Assembly: GCA_963763085.1 (NCBI GenBank)
Contig: CAVXNB010000004.1
Coordinates: 682,001 to 746,000 of the forward strand
Direction: 5' to 3'
Source: CAVXNB01 sp963763085
GTDB lineage: Bacteria > Actinomycetota > Acidimicrobiia > Acidimicrobiales > Bog-793
Length of the DNA: 64,000 nt
The notes beneath the pieces were generated by a model, which did not search any database, was not told where the DNA came from, and saw only the letters and a program-made list of their open reading frames with translations. Shown in pieces: positions 25,413-37,154 of this stretch. Within the stretch, counting starts at the first letter, position 1, and each line of letters begins with the position of its first letter. Both the position numbers and the translations under genes were made by a program.

Positions 25413-27495
25413 TCAGAGCCCTGCTGCGCCGGTGATCGGGGCCGAGGGCCGGCGGCCGGCGAGCGAATTGAGGAAGGCGGCGTCCCCGTACCCGTACACC
25501 GAGCCGTCTGCCGCGACGACCCAGTAACCCCCGCCGTCCGGGGTCGCGACCACGGAGGCGATCGGCACCGAGCTCGTGACGCCTTGGGCGGCCGGCGACC
25601 CGTAGTACCTCGCGTCGCCGAAAGCCCGGACGTCACCGCCGGCCGTCACGAGCCAGTAGCCCCGACCGTCAGGCGTCACGGCCATTCCGGCATCGGGCTG
25701 CCCCTGGGCTCCTGGCTGCCCGCCGGCTCCGGCCCGATGCGCTGGGTAGTCCTTGGCGTCACCGAACGGGAAGACCTTCCCATCCGCCCCGACGAGCCAG
25801 TAGCCCTGTCCGTCGGGTGTCGCCTCGATGCCGACGACGGCGGTGCCGAAGGTAGAAGCCGTGAGCGATCCGTGGGCGGACGCGTCCCCGAAACGGAAAA
25901 CCTTCCCGTTCGAGGCGACGAGCCAGTAACCGAGACCTGTGGGCGTGGTCGCCATGCCCACGATCGGTCGGCGCAGAGCCGCCGCGTTCGGCGACCCGTG
26001 GAACGTGGCATCGCCGAACTCGAAGATCGCGCCGTCGGCGTGTACGAGCCAGTAGCCCTTGCCGTCGGGCGTGACGGCCATGGCGACGCGCGCCGTCCTG
26101 TCGGAACGCGGGCTGTCCGGCGGATGCAGTCGGGCTTGTCCGAACCTGTACACCCTGCCTCTCGAGGTCATCAGATAGAGACCCTGCACCGATCCGGGCG
26201 GGAACTTCAGCTGCTCGATCAGGGTCTGGAACAGCGGGCTGTTCCCGCCTACGCCGGTGGCAGTTGTACCGCTCGCCCAGCAACCAGTTCCTGCGACACA
26301 CGCGAGACCTCTCAGCAAGCTCAGCGCCGTGACCGAAGGGCTCGCCTGTACCACCCACTTCGCCCCGGTCCACTTCTCGATGAACGCCTCCGGCTGGAAG
26401 TTATCTGCGCTGGCGCTTGTCGATCCCGCCGCCCAGCAGCGGCTCGCGCTGAGGCACGTCACCGAGCTGAGGATGGCACCGACTTCGCCGGCGGGCGTTG
26501 CGCTCGGCACCTCGACCCACTTCGCGCCGTTCCAGTGTTCCATCAGGCTGGGACCCGACGTTCCGCTGCTGTTGGTGGTGGTCCCCGAGATCCAGCAATT
26601 CGAAGCGCGGACGCAGGTCACATCGGCCAGATAGCCGCCTTCGGGAGCCGGCGCACGCGGGCTCGCCACGACCGACCAGGCCTTGCCGTTCCAGTGTTCC
26701 ACCAGGCCTTGGTCCCCGACGGCGCCGGGGAAGATCGGGAGGAAGTTGCTGTTCTCCGGGTTCGGGCCGGCCGCTCCGACGACCCAACAATCCGAGGGGC
26801 CGTCGCAGGTGAGCGCATTGAAGGTGTCGTGGGCCTGGCCTGACGGAGCGAACCTGCTGATGGACCAGGCCGAGCCGTTCCAGTGTTCCATCAGCGCGCT
26901 CGACGGGGAACCCGAATCGCCCGTGAGGGCTCCGGCCGCCCAACAGTCCGCCGAGCTTGCGCAGGCAACCGCGGTGAGGTAGCCGCCCTTGGTCCCGTTG
27001 ACCAGCGGGCTGGGCACCGCCAACCAGGCGGAACCGTTCCAGTGCAGGGTCAGCCCCGAATTCGGGATTGTTCTGTGCGCCCAAGACGCCGCCGACAGCC
27101 CAGCAGTCCGAGCCGGTCAGGCATGTCGCGTCGAGCAACGCGTACCGATGGCCGGCCGGCGGTTCGGGGCCCTTGACGATGGACCACGAGGCGCCGTTCC
27201 AGGACTCGAGCAGCGGTCCGAAGCTGCCGTTCTGGAAATTCGTGCTCGTGAGACCCACCACCCAACAGTCGAAGGCGTTCACGCACGAGGCCGCGAGCGG
27301 GAGGTTGTCGGAGGTCGAGCCCGTGTTCGGGCTGGTGATGATGCTCCATCCGCCTGCGCCGGGGCCGGGGCCGGCTGCGGCGGGGGAGCCGGCGCCGAGC
27401 GGGGGAGCTGCCCGCCAGGGCCACGAGGAAGGACCCCCCGAGCATCCCGATGAGCGACCAGGACGACGCCGTCGACAGCAACCGGAAACCCTCAT
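25413..27495 (-). pseudogene. Secreted beta-repeat protein (CWAVG/EHWNG plus GYWLV/FGDA repeats), frameshifted
   Basis: The N-terminal half has about six repeats with a central CWAxG or CWVVG strand and a following EHWNG-A-W strand; the C-terminal half has GYWLVxADGxVFxFGDAxxxGS repeats. Both are seen in large exported actinobacterial proteins, probably beta-propellers. The paired cysteines (CASSADCWAAG, CVRASNCWISG) suggest disulfides outside the cell. The frame from 25413 to about 27055 is open, then the same repeat continues in another frame to about 27400 after the tract of four C's near 27055. The signal-peptide-like core MLGGSFLVALAGSSPA (about 27,400-27,450) lies in yet another frame, so at least two indels are needed. 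Role unknown. Confidence 0.7.
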
Positions 27496-29150
27496 AGTCC
27501 GCCGCCGCGATCTTGTCGCACCTTTCCCGGTAGACGCCGACCCCGCCCACGTACGGCATGAAGACCCGGCGCTTGCCCGGGATGTTGGCGCCGAGATACC
27601 AGGAGTTCGCCATCGGGTAGAGCGTTGCCGCGGCCGCCGCGTTCACGTGGTCAACCCAGGCTTCCTCGGCCTCTTCGGTCGCCTCGATCGAGGCGAGTCC
27701 GCGTTCACGGAGCGACGCGATGCAATCGGTGATCCAGTCGACGTGCTGCTCGATCGACACGATCATGTTGCTCAGCACGGACGGACTTCCCGGTCCGGTG
27801 ACGAGGAAGAGGTTGGGGAATCCCGCAATCGCAAGGCCAAGGTAGGAACGAGGCCCGGAAGCCCACTTCTCCTTGAGAGTCCTGCCTTGTGCCCCGCGGA
27901 TGTCGATGCGCGAGAGCGCGCCGGTCATGGCATCGAAACCGGTCGCGAACACGATGGCGTCCAGCTCGTACTCCGTGTCCGAGGTCCGGATCCCCGCCGG
28001 CGTGACGGCGACGACCGGTGACTTGCGAACATCGACGAGAGTGACGTTGTCGCGGTTGTACGTCGCGTAGTAGTTCGTGTCGAGGCAGCTGCGCTTGGTG
28101 CCGAACGGGTGGTCACTCGGTGCCAATGTCTCGGCGACCTCCGGGTTCTCGACGATCTCCCCGATCTTGGAACGGAGAAACTCGACTGCGCTGTCGTTCG
28201 CCGCCTTGTCCGTGAGGAGGTCGGTGTACGCAAGCAGCAACGCCCCGTACCGTCCGCTCTCCCAAGCAGCCTCGTAGGCCGCCAGCCGCTCCTCCTCGCT
28301 GACGTCGAACGTCCGTTTCACCGGCAGCTGTCGCGGCATTCCGGTCGGTGACTCCCTCGCCCGGCGCCGATACTCGGGGTAGTTCGCCTTCATGGCGGCG
28401 TAGAGCTCCGGGTCCAGTGGCGCGTTGCGTGCGGGCAAACTGAAGTTCGGCGTTCGCTGGAAGACGGTGAGATGGGCAGCCTGCGCAGGCGATGATGGGG
28501 ATGCACTGGATCGCAGACGATCCCGTGCCGACGACGCCGACTCTCAGGCCGGAGAAGTCGACGCCTTCGTGCGGCCATAGCCCGGTGTGGTACGTATCGC
28601 CCTGGAACGCGTCGAGTCCCTCGAACGCGGGTGTGTTCGCGGTCGAGAGGGATCCGGTCGCCATGATGCAGAACTGAGCGGACACGCGAGCGCCCTTGTC
28701 GGTGGTGAGCGTCCAGCGACTGGCTGTCTCGTCGAAGACCGCCGAGACGACCCGAGTCTCGAACTCGATACTGCGGCGCAGGTCGAACCTGTCCGCCACG
28801 TGGTTCGCATAGCTGAGGATCTCCGGCTGTGTGGCGTACTTCTCCGTCCACTGCCATTCCTGCTGGAGCTCCTCGGAGAACGAGTACGAGTAGTCGAGAC
28901 TCTCGACGTCACAGCGCGCTCCGGGGTAGCGATTCCAGAACCAGGTGCCTCCGACGTCGGCTGCTGTTTCGAAGGCGCGAACTGTCAGGCCAAGCTGCCT
29001 CAGGCGCAAGATCATGTACATCCCGGCGAAGCCGGCGCCGACGACGACCGCGTCGACGACGACCCGTCGACGACGACCTCGTCGACATGGCCCGCCTCGC
29101 TCGCCGCGGGCTCTCCTGCCGACGCCTGCTCGAGCTCGCGGTCCTCCATG
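27477..29150 (-). pseudogene. Baeyer-Villiger-type flavin monooxygenase, frameshifted
   Basis: Type I Baeyer-Villiger monooxygenases use FAD and NADPH to turn ketones into esters or lactones. The N-terminal Rossmann motif VVVGAGFAGMYM, GGTWFWNRYPGARCDVES, the fingerprint FQGDTYHTGLWP, the second Rossmann VGVVGTGSSAIQ and ATGFDAMTG are all present, and the C-terminal YRERCDKIAAADYEGF matches the family end. The parts lie in different frames: about 28490-29080, and 27477-28438. Joining them needs a one-base change near 28485. The N-terminus also needs one near 29,070, because the likely ATG at 29150 is out of frame with the FAD motif. The expected stop after YEGFRL is absent, so the frame runs into the next gene. 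Confidence 0.8.
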
Positions 29151-29218
29151 ACCGTGGAGATTAGGCCAGCCCGGCCCGGCGGCGAGCACGGCCGGCGGGT
29201 GGCGGGGGTTCGGGCGAA

Positions 29219-30700
29219 TCAGTACATCTCGAAGTACTCGCGTTGCTCCCAGTCGGTGACGTGTTGAAGGAACCGGTTGATCTCGAAGTCCTTCAACCGG
29301 AGCATGTAGTCGACGAACGGCTCGCCGAACGCCTCGCTGAAGAACGAGTCTGCGCGCAAGGCCCCTACGGCCTCCATGAGGCTGCGCGGCAGCGGAGGCG
29401 CGTCCGACTTGTACGGCTCGTGGATGCTCGGCGGCGGCGCCAGCCGTCGCGTGAGGCCGTCGAGTCCACTCGCGACCTGGGAAGCCAGATAGAGGTAGGG
29501 GTTGGCGGCACCGTCGCCGATCCGGTTCTCGATGTGCGCCGCGTTCGATCCGGGCTCGCCGATCACGCGCAGCATCGAACCCCGGTTCTCCGCGTCCCAG
29601 GACACACGGTCGGGCGCGAACGAGTCCGGCCGGTACCGCTTGTACCCGTTGATCGTGGGTGTCGTGAACACCGACGCCGGCACGGCATGATCGAGGAGGC
29701 CGGCCAGCCATTGCCGCCCGACCTCCGACAGCCGATTCTCGCCGCTGTCGTCGGTGAACGCGTTGCCGCGTTCGTCGACCCTCTTCAGGGACTGGTGCAA
29801 GTGCCAACCGGTGGAGAAGCAGTTGTCGAACGCCGGCCTGGCCATGAACGTGGCGTGGTACCCGAGGCGGCGGCAGATCTGCTTGACGGCGGTGCGGAAC
29901 AGCAGCGCGTCGTCTGCCGATCGGATTCCCACCTGCGGCGCGAACGTGAACTCGATCTGTCCCGGCCCCCACTCGTCCTCGACGCTGAGCAACGGGAGGC
30001 CCAGCCCTTCGACGTTCTCCTGGAGCGCCGAAAGCAACTCGCTGATCTCGTCGCCGCGGCTCTCGGTCAGGTACTGAAAGCCGTGGGAAAGGCCGGACAC
30101 CTTTGGCGGGTCGGGTGGATAGCCGCACTCGTCCATCGACAGGCTGGGGTCCTCGAGGCGAAAGACGTAGAACTCGCACTCGAGCCCGGTAACCAGTTCG
30201 AAGCCGGCTCGGGCGAGCGAGTCGAGCTGACGGCGGAGGACGCCGCGGGTCGAGAAGGGCAGTTCCCGGCCGCTCGAGAAATGGGCATCGCTCAGTATCC
30301 ACCCTGTCTTGTCGACCCACGGCAGCACACGAAACGTCGTCGGATCCGGCACGAGCACCCCGTCAGGCAGACCGTCGAGCTCCGGTACCGAAGGGAAGCT
30401 CCCGGCGGCGAACGGAGCGACGATCGGATGGTTCGTCGTGTCGAAGATCGCGGTGACGAACTGGAAGTCCTTCCCGTCCTCGAGCGCATCGAGGAACGCT
30501 GGGACCGTAAGAGTCTTGCCTCTCACGATCCCATGCTGGTCGCCCCAGCTGACCCGGATCTGGCGGAGCCCCAGCTCCTTGATCCGGGCACGTACCTCCG
30601 CGGCAGCGTCGCGCTGCCGGTCGTCCCAGAGACCGTGGCGCTCGATGAACGAAGGGCCGGCGGCGCTCCTCGACGGCGCCGCAGCTTCGGTGCTGGTCAC
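29219..30700 (-). CDS. Glutamine synthetase-like (gamma-glutamyl ligase) family protein
   Basis: A 493-residue member of the glutamine synthetase superfamily, closer to GlnA-like gamma-glutamyl-amine ligases than to housekeeping GlnA. Metal and substrate motifs are visible: GLECEFYVFR, VEDEWGPGQIEFTFAP, GWHLHQSL, NGYKRYRPDSFAPDRVSW, NRGSMLRV and HIENRIGDGAANPYLYLA. The adenylylation-site region of GlnA-I is not recognisable. The GTG at 30700 has GGAGG six bases upstream; 21 extra in-frame codons upstream are unlikely. The monooxygenase follows downstream on the same strand, which suggests a catabolic unit for an amine or ketone, but the substrate is unknown. Confidence 0.87.
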   Translation of the reverse strand: MTSTEAAAPSRSAAGPSFIERHGLWDDRQRDAAAEVRARIKELGLRQIRVSWGDQHGIVRGKTLTVPAFLDALEDGKDFQFVTAIFDTTNHPIVAPFAAGSFPSVPELDGLPDGVLVPDPTTFRVLPWVDKTGWILSDAHFSSGRELPFSTRGVLRRQLDSLARAGFELVTGLECEFYVFRLEDPSLSMDECGYPPDPPKVSGLSHGFQYLTESRGDEISELLSALQENVEGLGLPLLSVEDEWGPGQIEFTFAPQVGIRSADDALLFRTAVKQICRRLGYHATFMARPAFDNCFSTGWHLHQSLKRVDERGNAFTDDSGENRLSEVGRQWLAGLLDHAVPASVFTTPTINGYKRYRPDSFAPDRVSWDAENRGSMLRVIGEPGSNAAHIENRIGDGAANPYLYLASQVASGLDGLTRRLAPPPSIHEPYKSDAPPLPRSLMEAVGALRADSFFSEAFGEPFVDYMLRLKDFEINRFLQHVTDWEQREYFEMY

Positions 30701-30894
30701 AGGTGACCTCCGTCGATGCTTGTTCGGTTGAGCGGTGCCGGCAGTCGGCAGCGAGGATGACATTGCCCAGCGGCACCGGGTCGTGTCAACTTGGTCCCGG
30801 AGACGGCCGGCGCTCAGCCGGCCGGTGGCTCCCGAGTCGTTGACGCGCTTGAGCCGAACCGGTTCCGGCCGGCCGCGGGTGACAAGCTTTGGTC

Positions 30895-31929
30895 ATGACG
30901 ACCTACCGCGTCGAGAGCGACGAGACCGGCCATCACCTCGTCGCTTCCTGGCCCGATCTCCCCGAGCGGGCGTCTCAATCGGTCGCCATCTTCGAGGATC
31001 TGAAGCTCGCCTCGGTGGCGAAGAGCGTGCTGAGTGCTGCATCGCGCTACCGGTGGCGACGACGGCTGGAGCTTCTGGACGCGGGCATCTTCTCGGAAGA
31101 GCAGGTGCCACCGGATCCAACCCCGGCGGACAGCCCGGACGTCACAGGGGTCGCGCCCGACTCGGGTGGAGGGCCAGATCAGCCGTCGTGGCTACCAGGG
31201 TTGCCGACGACCGTGATTCTTGGCGACTCGACGATGGGTGCCTATCTCGCGGAGCGGATCGAGCGGTTGCTGCCCGAAGCGGGTGGAGGACCGGAACCTG
31301 TCGATCCCGAACGGTCCGGTTACGGTGCCCAGGTTCCGCTCGGGAATCTGCGACCGCTGTTGTGGAGGGACTGGTTCAGCCATCTCCAGGCTGACGAGCA
31401 TGATCACCTGGCTGCCGAGCTCGACGAGGACCTTTCGGCCACCGCCGGCCCGCTGGTCGGGAGGGCGCGGCAGATCGCCTGGTATCTGCGCGCCGAGCTG
31501 CTTGTCGACGAGGACGACCCGAAGCTGGCGGCGAACCGCGGCGATGCCGCCGGCGGGGATGGTTTGCAGGACTACCAAAAGTCGCTCGTCGACCTGCTGG
31601 CCGAATTGATCGGCTTTCGGGTCGAGTCGACGGCGGTGGAGGTCGACCCGGATCACGAGGGTCTCCTGCGGGTGCATTCGCCGCGAGGGGTTGTCGGGTT
31701 CTGGCTCGACGACGAGGAGAGCTGGTACTACGGATGGCCCGACCCGGACTCGCCGAACGATCAGCCCACAAGCTGGCTTCACGCGGGCACGCTTCCGAGC
31801 GACACGAGCGTCGGGGACCTGGCCTCGTTCATCACCGAGAGCGTCGCCCGCGGCGTCTGGCCATTTGCGGGCCAGGCTCCTCAAGAGCGACGGGGGTTGT
31901 TCGGCGGTCGCCGTCGGAGCTCGCGCTGA
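30895..31929 (+). CDS. Conserved-looking hypothetical acidic protein
   Basis: A 344-residue soluble acidic protein without signal peptide or membrane helix. An N-terminal segment (YRVESDETGHHLVASWPDLPERA) is followed by a Pro/Asp-rich linker and a C-terminal alpha/beta part with two Trp-rich strands (WLDDEESWYYGWPDP). No family is recognised. I start at ATG 30895 rather than the TTG two codons earlier. It is the first of several same-strand small genes. Its upstream neighbour, the ligase gene, is divergent. Confidence 0.6.
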   Translation: MTTYRVESDETGHHLVASWPDLPERASQSVAIFEDLKLASVAKSVLSAASRYRWRRRLELLDAGIFSEEQVPPDPTPADSPDVTGVAPDSGGGPDQPSWLPGLPTTVILGDSTMGAYLAERIERLLPEAGGGPEPVDPERSGYGAQVPLGNLRPLLWRDWFSHLQADEHDHLAAELDEDLSATAGPLVGRARQIAWYLRAELLVDEDDPKLAANRGDAAGGDGLQDYQKSLVDLLAELIGFRVESTAVEVDPDHEGLLRVHSPRGVVGFWLDDEESWYYGWPDPDSPNDQPTSWLHAGTLPSDTSVGDLASFITESVARGVWPFAGQAPQERRGLFGGRRRSSR

Positions 31930-32023
31930 TCCCGCGCCTGCCCCGTGTCATCGATCGTTCCTGGCGGGAGGGATGCGACGGCGAGGGATGCCGGACGGCG
32001 CAAGGGCGTATCCTGACCGGACC

Positions 32024-32236
32024 ATGGTGAACCTTTCCGACAAGGCGAAAGCCGCTCAGCAAGCCCTGCGCGACGCTTCGGCCCAGTATCAGGTCGTGGT
32101 CGATCGCGTCATCGAGGACCCCCGGGGGGCGTTCGTCCACGAGCTCCGCGAGGCCGAGGAACGCGTTGCCGAGGCGGCGGCGCGGTGGGCGCTCGAGTAC
32201 GTGGAGGGCGCCGAGTTCGACACCCCGGGCGCGTAG
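32024..32236 (+). CDS. Small helical hypothetical protein (70 residues)
   Basis: The product is short, charged and probably almost all helix (KAKAAQQALRDASAQYQVVVD, HELREAEERVAEAAARWAL). The ATG at 32024 lies 9 bases after a good -10 candidate, TATCCT (32009-32014). No family is recognised. Codon use fits the neighbours, so I think it is real. Confidence 0.55.
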   Translation: MVNLSDKAKAAQQALRDASAQYQVVVDRVIEDPRGAFVHELREAEERVAEAAARWALEYVEGAEFDTPGA

Positions 32237-32321
32237 GGCCGCCTCTGCGCGCACTCCTCCGACGCGTGTAGCTTCCATCTGCGCGCTGCCGCCGGCGACG
32301 GGTCACAGAGGGGAGTCGGAC

Positions 32322-32636
32322 ATGGCGAAGTACGTGTTGACGTGGAGATTGAGGCTGGGTGGGACGGCTCAGGAGAACCACGACGACGGGGATCGACTGC
32401 TGGCGACGTTCGCCAAATGGCAGCCGCCCGCCGATCTGAACTTCTTGCAGTTCCTCCAGCGGGTCGACGGCCAAGGTGGCGTGGCGGTTATCGAGACCGA
32501 CAGCCCGGCCAGCCTGCACTCCGAGGTGGCGAAATTCGACCCCTGGCAGGAGTTCGAGGTCATCCCGGTGGTCGACCTGGTGGAGAGCATCCCTGTGATC
32601 GCCGCCGCGGCGGAGTTCCGCAGATCAATCTCGTGA
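32322..32636 (+). CDS. DUF3303-like small protein
   Basis: A 104-residue ferredoxin-like protein: KYVLTWRLRL, then a helix DRLLATFAKW, GGVAVIETDSPASLHSEVAKFDPWQEFEVIPVVDL. This resembles DUF3303, small dimeric alpha+beta barrel proteins of unknown role. ATG 32322 has GGGGAG about 8 bases upstream. Its stop overlaps the next start as GTGA. Confidence 0.65.
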   Translation: MAKYVLTWRLRLGGTAQENHDDGDRLLATFAKWQPPADLNFLQFLQRVDGQGGVAVIETDSPASLHSEVAKFDPWQEFEVIPVVDLVESIPVIAAAAEFRRSIS

Positions 32637-32929
32637 CCGAACGGCGGCCTGTCCCGGAAGGTTGGTACCGCGATCCCTTCGGGGCCCACGAGGCGAGGTG
32701 GTACTCGGCAGGGACGCCTACGGCCCTCGTTCGGGACGGGGCGGTCGAGGCCCACGACCCACCGCCGGTGATCGCCGGGGCCGAACGGCTCGAGCCCGAA
32801 GAGCTTCCTGAGGCCGACACCGTGGGTGGGTTGCGGCGCGCCGACGAGGCCGAGGCCGTCTCGGCCTATGAGCAGGAATCACCGGCGGAAGCCGCCTGGG
32901 AAGCAGCGGCCGAGACCCCTCTCAACTGA
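32633..32929 (+). CDS. Small DUF2510-like protein, translationally coupled
   Basis: A 98-residue protein whose GTG start overlaps the upstream stop by four bases. It begins VPEGWYRDPFGAHEARWYSAGTPT, close to the DUF2510 'PPGWYPDPxGxxxxRWWDGxxWT' motif. The rest is acidic and Ala/Glu-rich with no membrane helix. The role is unknown; the coupling suggests a partner of the DUF3303-like protein. Confidence 0.6.
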   Translation: MTERRPVPEGWYRDPFGAHEARWYSAGTPTALVRDGAVEAHDPPPVIAGAERLEPEELPEADTVGGLRRADEAEAVSAYEQESPAEAAWEAAAETPLN

Positions 32930-33151
32930 GGTTGCTGCCAGCCCTGGCGGGATGGCCTCGGGCGTCCGGCGTCCCGTCCGCCCTGCGGGCTGGAGGGCCG
33001 GCCGAAAGTGAGCAGCTTTGGAGAAGCATCGGTCGCCGAGCCGCACGTACCATGACCGTCATCGGCGTCACGATTCACGAGTCGCCTCGCCGTTGGTCTT
33101 GACACGACCGTACACACCGGGTCCATCTGACCCACGACTTCAGGAGTGACC

Positions 33152-33507
33152 ATGACCGGCTCTTCCACCCAGGGAATCAAGACCGTGCTGCATCCCGTGT
33201 CCGACCTCGAGAGGGCCAAGCCGGTGTATGCCGCCCTGCTCGGCGTCTCGCCGGAGGCCGATGCCCCCTACTACGTCGGCTTCGAGGCCGCGGGCCAGCA
33301 CATCGGGCTGGTACCGGGCGGTGGACCGCAGGGCATGACATCACCGGTGACCTACTGGGAGGTGTCGGACATCGAGGCGAAGCTGGCCGAGGTGACCGCG
33401 GCGGGTGCGACCGTGAAAGAGCCCGCGGCGATGTCGGCGGCGGCCGCCTCGTGGCCACTTTCACCGACCCCGATGGCAACGTCCTGGGGCTGCTTCAGGA
33501 TCCTTGA
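33152..33507 (+). CDS. Glyoxalase/VOC-fold protein with an apparent frameshift
   Basis: A small VOC-superfamily protein: IKTVLHPVSDLERAKPVYAALLG, PYYVGFEAAGQHIGLVPGG, TSPVTYWEVSDIEAKL. The frame leaves homology near 33430; one frame over, GGGRLVATFTDPDGNVLGLLQDP completes the normal C-terminus and stops at 33505-33507. A one-base error in the GGCGG-rich stretch (about 33425-33445) explains it. ATG 33152 follows AGGAG at 33142-33146. Metal ligands are partly visible, but the substrate is not. Confidence 0.75.
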
Positions 33508-33519
33508 GCGCCGATCAGC

Positions 33520-35904
<2,385 letters not shown>

Positions 35905-35964
35905 CCGAGCCCTCGCCGTCACGGCGTGACAAGTTCTCTCATGTGTCTCGGCCCGGCAGGCTCC

Positions 35965-35970
35965 TACGCT
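35965..35970 (+). promoter_or_regulatory. -10 element of the AraC-type gene (leaderless)
   Basis: TACGCT sits 6 bases before the GTG at 35977. No ribosome binding site is seen, which fits a leaderless mRNA. Confidence 0.5.
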
Positions 35971-35976
35971 TGCACC

Positions 35977-36417
35977 GTGAAGACTGACGAGCTCGCCAAG
36001 CTCGCGCACTTGCGCCGCGCCCGCGATCTGATGGACCGCGAGTACGCACGTCCGCTCGACGTTGCCGCGCTCGCCCGCGCTGCGCTGATGTCGAGCGCAC
36101 ACTTCTCGCGCCGGTTCCGGGCGACATACGGGGAGACGCCCTACGTCTATCTGATGACGCGGCGCATCGAGCGGGCGAAAGCGCTGCTCCGCCGCGGCGA
36201 CCTGTCGGTCACGGAGGTCTGTCTGGCGACCGGGTTTACGTCGCTCGGCTCGTTCAGCTCTCGCTTCACTCAGCTGGTGGGCGAGACGCCGACGGCGTAC
36301 CGGGCCCGCGACCACAGCGCGCTCGCGAGCGTGCCGGGCTGCACCGCCAAGGACCTCACCCGCCCGAGCCGCAAGCCGAGCACAATCGGAGATGCGGTCG
36401 GAACGCCGGTTCCCTAG
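35977..36417 (+). CDS. AraC-family transcriptional regulator (HTH only)
   Basis: A 146-residue protein made almost entirely of the AraC/XylS double helix-turn-helix: DVAALARAALMSSAHFSRRFRATYGETPYVYLMTRRIERAKALL, then VTEVCLATGFTSLGSFSSRFTQLVGETPTAYR. There is no sensor domain. It is followed 10 bases later by a VOC-fold gene, a pairing seen often in actinobacteria, so it probably controls that gene. Start GTG 35977 is supported by the -10 spacing; an upstream extension to 35926 adds unconserved sequence. Confidence 0.88.
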   Translation: MKTDELAKLAHLRRARDLMDREYARPLDVAALARAALMSSAHFSRRFRATYGETPYVYLMTRRIERAKALLRRGDLSVTEVCLATGFTSLGSFSSRFTQLVGETPTAYRARDHSALASVPGCTAKDLTRPSRKPSTIGDAVGTPVP

Positions 36418-36420
36418 CCT
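36415..36420 (+). promoter_or_regulatory. -10 element of the second VOC gene (leaderless)
   Basis: TAGCCT overlaps the stop codon of the AraC gene and is 7 bases before the ATG at 36428. Confidence 0.45.
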
Positions 36421-36427
36421 TGCCGGC

Positions 36428-36841
36428 ATGAATCTCACCCTCGCCCGCTGCTTCGTCCAAGTCAGTGACCCCGACCTCGCACTGACCTTCTACCGCGACG
36501 AGCTCGGCCTCGAACTGCGCAATGACGTCGCCCGCGACGGCTTCCGCTGGATCACCGTCGGCGCCGCCACACAGCCCGACGTCGCGATCGTCCTCACGAA
36601 CTACCTGAACGGCAGCCCCGCGGACGGCGATGCGGTCGCTGCCCTGATCGCCAAGGGCGCCCTGAACGGCGTCCACTTCCAGACCGACGATCTCGACGCC
36701 ACTTTCGAGAAGATACGCGCCTCGGGCGCCGAGATCGTGCAGGAGCCGACCGAGCAGCCGTGGGGCACGCGGGACTGTGCCGTGCGTGACCCGTCCGGCA
36801 ATCTGGTGCGCATCGACCAGCCGCCAGTCGCGTGGTCCTGA
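36428..36841 (+). CDS. Glyoxalase/VOC-fold protein
   Basis: A 137-residue protein with the two beta-alpha-beta-beta-beta modules of the VOC family: RCFVQVSDPDLALTFYRDELGLE, then GVHFQTDDLDATFEKIRASGAEIVQEP and the closing DCAVRDPSGNLVRIDQP. The AraC-type gene immediately upstream probably regulates it. The reaction is unknown; the family covers dioxygenases, lyases and antibiotic-binding proteins. The ATG at 36428 is favoured over the in-frame 36392 because the latter lies within the AraC gene. Confidence 0.85.
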   Translation: MNLTLARCFVQVSDPDLALTFYRDELGLELRNDVARDGFRWITVGAATQPDVAIVLTNYLNGSPADGDAVAALIAKGALNGVHFQTDDLDATFEKIRASGAEIVQEPTEQPWGTRDCAVRDPSGNLVRIDQPPVAWS

Positions 36842-37154
36842 TTCTTTCACCATGTCGGTCGGGTTGGGGTCTGCAGCTGCTTCGGCCTCAGCGGCAGCCC
36901 TTTCGGCGTGGGGAGCCGAGCTCGGTGGCGCCGATCGCCGGCTGGGTTTCCTGGGCTCCGACCGACATGAAGACCTTGGCGATCCGACGCCGACGACGAC
37001 TGTGGGCGACATCTTTGTCTCCTTGGAGAGCCGGTGCGAAGCGGGTGTGACCGCGGCGCAGCGCCGGAGCGAAGGGTATTTGGCGTGGGCGTCTTCAGTT
37101 CCCCTCGTACCGCCTCCATAATTAAAACAACGAGCGATACAGGAGCGTGGTTCC
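36842..37154. other. Intergenic stretch without a convincing gene
   Basis: Open frames here are short and have no recognisable motif. An AT-rich patch with ATAATTAAAACAA at about 37120 precedes the epoxide hydrolase start and could contain its promoter. AGGAG at 37141-37145 is that gene's ribosome binding site. Confidence 0.5.
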
